Assembly (NCBI GenBank): GCA_041664965.1
Contig: JBAYJT010000061.1
Coordinates: 1 to 6,417, forward strand
DNA length: 6,417 nucleotides
Direction: 5' to 3'
Source: JBAYJT01 sp041664965
GTDB lineage: Bacteria > Pseudomonadota > Gammaproteobacteria > UBA9339
Shown here: piece by piece, positions 1 to 4,886 of the stretch
Layout of the letters: the number at the start of each line of letters is the position of its first letter
Position numbering within the stretch: position 1 is the stretch's first letter
Notes under the pieces: model-generated
What the model was told of the DNA's origin: nothing
Seen by the model: the letters and a program-made list of their open reading frames with translations, nothing else
The model's database searches: none
Position numbers and translations under genes: made by a program

Positions 1-90
1 GTTGGTGAGAGAGGTAATTGGGGTATTGTTGAACGATATGTAAAGAATCAGGGACAGAACTTACAGGATGCGCAGTTGCGCCTCTTTTAA
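1..90 (+). CDS. C-terminal tail of a probable IS200/IS605-type Y1 transposase (5' end outside window)
   Basis: Frame 1 is open from the window edge to TAA at 88-90 and gives 29 residues that begin VGERGNWGIVERYVKNQGQ and end QLRLF. Known of the family: IS200/IS605 TnpA enzymes are small HUH nucleases that cut and join single-stranded DNA; the catalytic Tyr lies on a C-terminal helix with a Gln four residues later (YxxxQ). Seen here: Tyr13 and Gln17 in RYVKNQG, preceded by a VG..G stretch like the one that usually comes before that helix. The HUH motif itself lies outside the window. A GC-rich hairpin with a bulged T starts 3 bases after the stop, as expected for an IS200/IS605 right end or a REP-associated (RAYT) relative. 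It is the only gene on the + strand and converges on the MFS gene. The short length keeps the call tentative; it could be a remnant. Confidence 0.5.
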   Translation, partial: VGERGNWGIVERYVKNQGQNLQDAQLRLF

Positions 91-92
91 TA

Positions 93-124
93 CCCCGTCG
101 GCTTGCCGCGGGGAATTTTATTTT
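93..124 (+). terminator. Bulged GC hairpin with T-rich tail after the transposase stop
   Basis: CCCCG (93-97) pairs with CGGGG (109-113), and CGGC (99-102) with GCCG (105-108). T98 is left as a single bulged base and TT forms the tip; in practice the last C-G pair probably opens to make a 4-base loop. The hairpin is followed by AATTTTATTTT (114-124). Starting 3 bases after the TAA, it has the shape of an intrinsic terminator for the + strand gene. The single bulged T is also typical of the subterminal hairpins bound by IS200/IS605 TnpA, so it may serve as a transposon end as well as, or instead of, a terminator. Confidence 0.55.
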
Positions 125-131
125 CCCGCGG
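106..131. repeat. Second inverted repeat, mutually exclusive with the bulged hairpin
   Basis: CCGCGGG (106-112) is the exact inverse of CCCGCGG (125-131). A G-T pair and two A-T pairs extend the stem inward to about 10 bp around a 6-base loop (116-121). Its left arm uses the same bases (106-113) that close the bulged hairpin at 93-113, so only one of the two can form at a time. No T-run follows it on either strand. It may be part of the right end of the putative insertion element; no target-site or partner copy is visible in the window. Confidence 0.5.
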
Positions 132-232
132 ATATAGTTTATGGTGAAAGATTTTAGTGTTTAATAAAACATCTATGTTGAACAAATTTAAATGCTTTCA
201 TCATGGCGAGTTTGGTGTTTTATCTTAATAAA

Positions 233-1471
233 TTAATTCTGTTTAGAACTGGAGCGGTAACTCCAAAACTTAGGCAAAAAGTAGCAACTCAGCGCTACGC
301 CTAAGACGCACAAAACTCCGCCAGATATTATCGATGCTGTGATGCCAAAAGCTGCTGCTACTAGACCAGATTCTGTGTCGCCAAGTTTTGGTCCGCTTAA
401 ATAACTAATCATCTCAATACCAGCCAAGCGACCGCGGAAATTGCTGTCCACTGTTTCGTTCCAAATAATACCGCGAAAGATGGCACTTACTGAATCGAAA
501 GCACCTGCTAAGCTCAAAAAGAATAGAACTAACCAAAGATTGTGCCAGAGATAATGTGCTAATCCAAAAAAGATAATAGCAACTCCCCAGAGAGTAGCAG
601 CTGTAGCTACGGCTAATCCGTGGCGTTTAATACTTTTCACCCAGCCGCTTAAAAAAGAAACGCAGAGAGCTCCTACGGCAGGAGCGGAATAAAATAATCC
701 CAAGGTTTTAACTCCGCCATAAAGCGGGGCAAGGGCTGGGAAAAGTGCTATAGGCATACCAAAAATCATAGCAACAAAGTCGACCACGTAAGTGCCGACA
801 AGCTCTTGTCGTGAGAGAGAATAGCGAAATCCTTCGATTATGGATTTCAAAACAGAGTCATCGCGTTTAGCAACGGGGGCTGGGATATTAGTGATTAGAA
901 GCAAAGCAACTAAAGATATTAAAAAGCTAAAGCTATCAGCCACAAAAGCAGCAAATAGGCCAAAATGAGCAATAATTAAGCCGCCAACAGCTGGCCCAAT
1001 TATCATTGTGGTACTAGAAGTAAAAGCGCGAATAGAGCCCGCGGCAGCAAAATCATTCCTAGAAAGAAGTTGTTGATTGAGGCTAGTTAGAGCAGGCCTA
1101 TGCAAGCCATTTACTGCAGACATTAAAATCGCAACAGCAAATAGTAGCCAAATATGAGGGCTCGGTAAAAATGCATTCAAAGCTAAAACGGCAGAGCCGA
1201 TGGTTAGTAGAGATTCTGTGATAATTAATAGACGCCTGCGATGATAACGATCAGCTAAAGCGCCACCCAGTAAGGCAGTCACGAGAAGTGGTAAAAGTTG
1301 TGATAAGCTTAAGATACCTATCATCAATACGGAATGAGTCATCTGATAAACTTGGTAAGGTAGAGCTACGCCCGTTATCATCGTCCCCATAAAAGACACG
1401 AATTGCCCGAGGCTGAGCAAGCTAAAGTTGCGATTGTGGCGAAGTAGTGATAGGTCGATAAAGAGTTTCAT
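233..1471 (-). CDS. MFS exporter of the DHA3 / EntS-like group
   Basis: A 412-residue inner-membrane transporter, predicted to export a small hydrophobic compound or siderophore by proton antiport. Seen: hydrophobic segments from about residue 16 to 400, consistent with 12 helices; the MFS loop 2-3 signature GGALADRYHRRRLL at 69-82; and, before the last helices, RGRLAGIEMISYLSGP followed by KLGDTESG (346-369), which resembles the late-helix region of EntS-like (MFS_3) exporters. Length is normal for the family. The ATG shares the sequence ATGA with the TGA of the upstream toxin gene, and no good Shine-Dalgarno lies at the right distance (GGAAG is about 18 bases away), so translation is probably coupled to the toxin gene. 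No intrinsic terminator is seen after its stop. The substrate cannot be told from sequence. Membership of the toxin-antitoxin transcript is the odd point. Confidence 0.85.
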   Translation of the reverse strand: MKLFIDLSLLRHNRNFSLLSLGQFVSFMGTMITGVALPYQVYQMTHSVLMIGILSLSQLLPLLVTALLGGALADRYHRRRLLIITESLLTIGSAVLALNAFLPSPHIWLLFAVAILMSAVNGLHRPALTSLNQQLLSRNDFAAAGSIRAFTSSTTMIIGPAVGGLIIAHFGLFAAFVADSFSFLISLVALLLITNIPAPVAKRDDSVLKSIIEGFRYSLSRQELVGTYVVDFVAMIFGMPIALFPALAPLYGGVKTLGLFYSAPAVGALCVSFLSGWVKSIKRHGLAVATAATLWGVAIIFFGLAHYLWHNLWLVLFFLSLAGAFDSVSAIFRGIIWNETVDSNFRGRLAGIEMISYLSGPKLGDTESGLVAAAFGITASIISGGVLCVLGVALSCYFLPKFWSYRSSSKQN

Positions 1472-2289
1472 GTGGGGTATTTAGTTTGCTTCCATTTATT
1501 TAGCGCTGCTAGAAAAACCGTTTGGTTAAATAACCGACTTTCGTTAGTGTCTTGTAGGAAAGGGTCTACATCATTTAACACGAGTTTAAAATCTGTTTCA
1601 GTTATTTTTTTACTTAAAGCATTTTTTAAGCTTTCTTTATCGAAATGAGGATTTTTGCCTTGGGTTTGTAAAACTGCGGCGTTTAACAATTTAAAATTAG
1701 GTTCGGTGTTGTGGCTTAAATACCAAAGTAAGTCGTAATAATCGCGTCCTTTGGTGTATTTGCGACACAAGATGGCGTGTAGTTTGCCTGCGAATAAAGA
1801 AGGAAGATCATAGTGATTAATAGCTGCAAAAAAGTCTTTGTTGATGACGCTAAGCTCAGTTTGGAATCCTTCGGGAGGAAACTCATCAATTTCCATCTTA
1901 ATAAAGATTTTTTGTGCAGCGAGGTTAGATAGACCTGCAGCAGCAAGCAACTCACCAAATTTAATGTAAACAACTGCTACGTTATTTTTGTCTTTATATT
2001 TTACGGTTGCTGGAAAATTGTATTTTGTTAATTCATACTCTAAATCTTCGGCTATTTTGGGCAAAGAATAGTGTTTTTTATTTACTAAAGCAAAGTCTAA
2101 ATCTTCAGAAAAACGATGTAAATCATAAAGAATACGTAATGCGGTGCCTCCTACAAAAGCGATGAATTTAAAGTGACCTTTTTCGTCCAGTACTTTTAGG
2201 ATTAAAAGTTGTAAATATTCGCGTAGATAGTGATAGCGGCTCCTGGTGTCGTTGTAGGCATTTAGTTTATTTTTTAAATAATCATTCAT
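1468..2289 (-). CDS. AbiEii-type nucleotidyltransferase toxin
   Basis: A 273-residue protein of the AbiEii family (type IV toxin-antitoxin, DNA polymerase beta-like nucleotidyltransferase fold). Family members act in the cytoplasm, use nucleotides to modify a target and arrest growth; some give phage abortive infection. Seen: GGTALR at 47-52, the metal-binding acidic pair in SEDLDF at 61-66 (Asp63 and Asp65), a conserved Lys in GKLHAIL at 168-174, and RDYYDLLW at 182-189. All four usual motifs are present, so the enzyme should be active. The ATG lies 4 bases after the antitoxin stop. A good ribosome site, GGGGGAA, sits inside the antitoxin's last codons about 7 bases upstream and fixes this start. 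The TGA overlaps the ATG of the MFS gene. Whether it defends against phage or has a housekeeping role cannot be read from the sequence. Confidence 0.85.
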   Translation of the reverse strand: MNDYLKNKLNAYNDTRSRYHYLREYLQLLILKVLDEKGHFKFIAFVGGTALRILYDLHRFSEDLDFALVNKKHYSLPKIAEDLEYELTKYNFPATVKYKDKNNVAVVYIKFGELLAAAGLSNLAAQKIFIKMEIDEFPPEGFQTELSVINKDFFAAINHYDLPSLFAGKLHAILCRKYTKGRDYYDLLWYLSHNTEPNFKLLNAAVLQTQGKNPHFDKESLKNALSKKITETDFKLVLNDVDPFLQDTNESRLFNQTVFLAALNKWKQTKYPT

Positions 2290-2293
2290 AGGT

Positions 2294-2923
2294 CTATTCC
2301 CCCGTTGTTTTTAAGAGCAAATCAACTAGGTAATCTAATTTTTTATTCTTGAATTTTGCAGCGATAATTTTTAATTTTTCATGATCTAATGAATCAAGGT
2401 TTTGCATACGATAAGAAGACTGGAAGATATCAGTATCGATATCTTTTAAGGCACTTACTTTTAGATATAAAAAATCTATCATAGCTCGTTCTTTGGTGGC
2501 CATAAGGAAAGTGTTTGAGAACTCATCAGTGAGTGCAATATAGTCATCATAAAGAGATTCTTTGATATTGTGGTAGACAAAATTTCCATAATCATTATCA
2601 AAGTGTTGAGTTTTTTTACTTGTTACGGATGTGATGGCGACCACTTTTTCTGGAATGAAACCATAATAGCTTAGTGCTGTTTCTAGGCTGACGTAGGATG
2701 GGCTGTAGAGGTTGTTGGCTAGGAAGTAGACTGAAAAATTTTGGGCACGATCTTTTTCCCGCAGTGTATAAAATCCTCTTTTCAACGGAATGACATAGCC
2801 TTTGGCAATCCATTTGGTTACTTGTAGGCGCAGTGAATCAACGTTAGAAGCGATATGGGGAAAAATATTGCTTCTAAAAAATGGATATTTCTCTAATGTT
2901 GTGCGAAAGTTATCGTAAAACAT
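2294..2923 (-). CDS. AbiEi-type antitoxin / winged-helix transcriptional repressor
   Basis: Partner of the adjacent AbiEii toxin. In characterised AbiE systems AbiEi neutralises the toxin's effect and represses its own promoter by binding inverted repeats. Seen in the 209-residue product: an N-terminal winged-helix region (about 1-55) ending in a wing, LKRGFYTL (47-54); the AbiEi core beginning SYVSLETALSYYGFIPE (76-92); and ATKERAMIDFLYL (142-154), like the ALhDl segment of the family. Start choice: the same frame runs upstream to a TTG at 3109, but those 62 extra residues are low-complexity, cross the promoter and operator and end inside an inverted repeat. ATG at 2923 begins exactly where the family domain begins, with a weak AGAGAA site just ahead. 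It is the first gene of a three-gene unit and is more AT-rich than the kinase genes. Confidence 0.8.
   Translation of the reverse strand: MFYDNFRTTLEKYPFFRSNIFPHIASNVDSLRLQVTKWIAKGYVIPLKRGFYTLREKDRAQNFSVYFLANNLYSPSYVSLETALSYYGFIPEKVVAITSVTSKKTQHFDNDYGNFVYHNIKESLYDDYIALTDEFSNTFLMATKERAMIDFLYLKVSALKDIDTDIFQSSYRMQNLDSLDHEKLKIIAAKFKNKKLDYLVDLLLKTTGE
2297..2303 (-). promoter_or_regulatory. Ribosome binding site of the toxin gene, inside the antitoxin gene
   Basis: Read on the - strand the last antitoxin codons contain GGGGGAA, ending 7 bases before the toxin ATG. It is the clearest Shine-Dalgarno-like site among the starts visible in this window; the kinases and the MFS gene have weak or no sites. 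Ribosomes finishing the antitoxin would end on top of it, so the toxin is probably coupled to antitoxin translation. Confidence 0.6.
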
Positions 2924-2924
2924 G

Positions 2925-2960
2925 TTTCTCTGTATTATATAAAAGTATAATATAGAGAAA
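2925..2960 (-). promoter_or_regulatory. Operator-like inverted repeat in front of the antitoxin gene
   Basis: Arms 2925-2938 and 2947-2960 are inverse copies over 14 bases with one mismatch (2932 against 2953), around an 8-base centre. The outer core is TTTCTCT / AGAGAAA and the inner part TATTAT / ATAATA. It begins one base before the antitoxin start codon and covers the best -10 candidates. AbiEi antitoxins are known to autoregulate through inverted repeats at this place, so this is the likely AbiEi operator. As RNA it could also fold over the ribosome site, since AGAGAA is in one arm. Confidence 0.65.
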
Positions 2961-2977
2961 TAATAACATATAGGCAA
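2949..2977 (-). promoter_or_regulatory. Candidate sigma-70 promoter of the AbiE-MFS unit
   Basis: On the - strand TTGCCT (2977-2972) and TATATT (2954-2949) are 17 bases apart, which would put the transcript start near 2942 and give a leader of about 19 bases. The region is so AT-rich that other -10 boxes are possible: TATACT at 2949-2944, or a perfect TATAAT at 2939-2934, which would give an almost leaderless message. In every case the -10 box lies inside the inverted repeat, as expected of a repressor-blocked promoter. The exact start is uncertain. Confidence 0.4.
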
Positions 2978-3097
2978 TTTTAAAGCAAGGCTTTTAGATC
3001 TATTACTCCTGGTTTTGAAATGACTTAGCCTTGAGAATTGATCTTCCTGGGTTAACTTATTGATTTTAAAGGAAAATGCATAGACATGTTTTTTGTT

Positions 3098-3124
3098 AGA
3101 AACTGTCAAAAAACGACAGTTTCT
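3098..3124 (-). repeat. Perfect 10-bp inverted repeat after the kinase pair
   Basis: AGAAACTGTC (3098-3107) and GACAGTTTCT (3115-3124) are exact inverses around a 7-base A-rich centre. It starts 14 bases beyond the stop of the second kinase gene, so it would be a hairpin in the 3' region of that transcript. The following - strand bases (AACAAAAAAC) are not T-rich, so it is not a canonical intrinsic terminator. It could be an RNA 3'-end or stability hairpin, or a protein binding site upstream of the AbiE promoter. Confidence 0.5.
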
Positions 3125-3138
3125 TGCTAAGATTGCAA

Positions 3139-4074
3139 TTAGTTCTGTCCCAAGAGCAACTGCTCTATGCCTTCGTAGACAGCAATCAAATGTCTAACAT
3201 TGGAGACGAAGTCGATTTTGGAAATGTCAATGCGAAGTATTGGTCCTTGATACCAATTGGTGGAATGGAGTGTATCGATGAAGTTGTCATAGCGAATATT
3301 TAAAGCTTTCACTAGGCGGCAAAGGCCTTCGGGTAATTCGCAATCGCTATTGACATGTTTTTCTTCGCTTCTTTGGCGATCACGAATGTTTTGGAAGAAA
3401 GTTTCTGTGGGACCGTGCAACACAATCATGACAGCAGGTTCCATGAGTTTTTTAAACTCTTGGTCGAGGCGTTGGTCGATGATATTTAAAGCATCGCCAG
3501 TTAGATAAGGTACATCTAAATCGCGATGTAGAACCTCGCAGAAAGCATAACGATCAGCTAGAGAAGAGCCATCGATACAAGTTGAGTTGGTTAAGCTTAT
3601 CGCAGTTTGCAGCTGCATTTTACGTAAGTCTAGATAAGCATGTTGAATTCCAAGCGCGCCTTTTTCCAAGGTTTTCTTAGCTGTTAACCAAGCTAAACTG
3701 CCGACTGGTTCTACTTGTTGGCAGGCAATGAATTCTTCGATGGCGGTATAGTATTTGCTTAGGGTGCGCTTTACAGAATCTTTTACTGTCGAGAGTAAGG
3801 GTGAAAATGCTTCGTTCAATGTAAAGTGATCTTCATAGCCTTCATCTGGCAGTTCGAACATAGCATTCATGCCAGTTGTGTACGCTAACACTTTGATAAG
3901 AGAGCTTTTCCCGGCGCCAATGTTACCTACACAAGTAATCAGTGAGCGATTTTTGGCAAAATGTTTCATTAAACGGCGTACTACACCAGTTAGACGATGA
4001 GCTACTTGATGGCGCTTTATCGAGGTGTCTTCAGTGACGTCCAAAACATTTGTATAGCTATTTATAGGTTTCAT
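3139..4074 (-). CDS. Deoxynucleoside kinase-like protein, long form with altered catalytic motif
   Basis: A 311-residue protein of the deoxynucleoside kinase (dNK) fold, which phosphorylates salvaged deoxynucleosides to monophosphates. Seen: a 45-residue charged N-terminal extension; P-loop GNIGAGKSS at 50-58 (human dCK has GNIAAGKST); Gln144 and Arg151 with the spacing of dCK Gln97 and Arg104, which bind the base; GSSLADRYAF at 169-178, aligning with dCK ERSVYSDRYIF; and a lid-like arginine-rich segment RDRQRSEE at 231-238. Odd: by hand alignment Asp168 stands at the catalytic Glu, which bacterial enzymes also allow, but Gly169 replaces the normally invariant Arg. It is longer than typical bacterial dNKs (about 210-230 residues). 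The ATG overlaps the TGA of the preceding dNK-like gene by 4 bases and has no clear ribosome site, so expression is likely coupled. It could be active, regulatory or a structural partner. Confidence 0.7.
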   Translation of the reverse strand: MKPINSYTNVLDVTEDTSIKRHQVAHRLTGVVRRLMKHFAKNRSLITCVGNIGAGKSSLIKVLAYTTGMNAMFELPDEGYEDHFTLNEAFSPLLSTVKDSVKRTLSKYYTAIEEFIACQQVEPVGSLAWLTAKKTLEKGALGIQHAYLDLRKMQLQTAISLTNSTCIDGSSLADRYAFCEVLHRDLDVPYLTGDALNIIDQRLDQEFKKLMEPAVMIVLHGPTETFFQNIRDRQRSEEKHVNSDCELPEGLCRLVKALNIRYDNFIDTLHSTNWYQGPILRIDISKIDFVSNVRHLIAVYEGIEQLLLGQN

Positions 4075-4841
4075 AAAGTATTTCTAGCTTGAATCATGCG
4101 ACGGACTTTTTCCCGGATTGTTCCGGCTATTACATGTACATAATCAGGATGTAAGCTCATGTCAATTTCAGCTGGCAAAATCAAGAGCTCAGCGTCAGCT
4201 GGAACGATGGCGTATTCTTGATATTTAAGTAAAACTTGGCGCCAGTTGGCGACTAAATGTTCATAGCCTTCGTGTAATTCGCTTAAATATTCTTTGTTAA
4301 TCATAGTGGCAGCATACGAATCACCATTTTGAGCACGTTGGATACGTCTTTTTTCCAGGTGTTCTGGTTCGCAGCGCAAATAAACAGTCAAATCTGGCAA
4401 GCGAATGCGCTCATTGTGTAATGTTTGATCGAATAATGTTTTATAGAGTCTCGCATGCGCTGGTGGCATTTCGCCGGATTGGATCATTCTTTTTACAAAA
4501 ACTTCGGGGCCATCTAAGAAAGGTCTATCTTCTATCACCATAGAGCCTTTGGGGCCATGGCGAGTCATAAGATGTCTGATTTCGCGCTGTTGCATGGTGC
4601 GCATCTGCAAGAATGCGATTTCAGTAGGGAAAATATTAGCGACACGGTCTTTATAGAACAGTTCTAAGCAATCATCAGCCAGACCGCCCTTTTCCACACG
4701 CTCTGAGAAAGTGTGAACCTTCCCGTTGCCGAGGAGTTTTTCTAGGTCACTTTGATAGGGATCTGTGGCTAAAGCTTGTAGCAGCGTGGTTTTGCCGCTG
4801 AACAAGTTTCCCATAATGCCGATGTGAAAATTCTTTACCAT
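4071..4841 (-). CDS. Deoxynucleoside kinase-like protein, short form
   Basis: A 256-residue dNK-family protein, probably using ATP to phosphorylate a (deoxy)nucleoside in the cytoplasm. Seen: P-loop GNLFSGKTT at 11-19; FSERVEKGG at 45-53, matching the EPVxxW segment with Glu47 as the substrate-binding acid; Arg81 at the base-binding Arg position, but Glu74 where dCK has Gln97; EDRPFLDGPEVF at 104-115, with Asp105-Arg106 as the catalytic pair; an arginine lid, EKRRIQRA, at 163-170; and the C-terminal EYLSELHEGYEHL helix (184-196) typical of dNKs. Odd: Gly111 stands where dCK has Asp133. The start follows the repeat-protein stop by 45 bases; there is no good Shine-Dalgarno and no convincing promoter in that gap, so it may be co-transcribed with that gene. 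It overlaps the next kinase gene as ATGA. The nucleoside preferred cannot be assigned. Confidence 0.75.
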   Translation of the reverse strand: MVKNFHIGIMGNLFSGKTTLLQALATDPYQSDLEKLLGNGKVHTFSERVEKGGLADDCLELFYKDRVANIFPTEIAFLQMRTMQQREIRHLMTRHGPKGSMVIEDRPFLDGPEVFVKRMIQSGEMPPAHARLYKTLFDQTLHNERIRLPDLTVYLRCEPEHLEKRRIQRAQNGDSYAATMINKEYLSELHEGYEHLVANWRQVLLKYQEYAIVPADAELLILPAEIDMSLHPDYVHVIAGTIREKVRRMIQARNTL

Positions 4842-4886
4842 AGCTTAAATACGACGCCTAAGAATTAAGAAGAAGATAGGATTAGT

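Noticed and set aside
132..232. Gap between the hairpins and the MFS stop
   Set aside because: No open frame of interest, no terminator with a T-run on the - strand and no RNA gene fold was seen.
203..304. Short + strand frame with ATG at 203
   Set aside because: About 33 codons, mostly antisense to the end of the MFS gene, with no ribosome site; likely chance.
1716..1973. Open frame of 85 codons on the - strand
   Set aside because: It lies wholly inside the toxin gene in another frame, and its product has no family-like pattern.
2616..2813. Open frame of 65 codons on the - strand
   Set aside because: It lies inside the antitoxin gene in another frame, where the main frame carries the winged-helix domain.
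3103..3119. LexA-like site CTGT-N9-ACAG
   Set aside because: The classic gammaproteobacterial box has N8, and this match falls out of the longer perfect inverted repeat; there is no SOS gene beside it.
4842..4886. Possible promoter between the repeat protein and the kinase pair
   Set aside because: The 45 bases show no convincing -35/-10 pair and no terminator hairpin.
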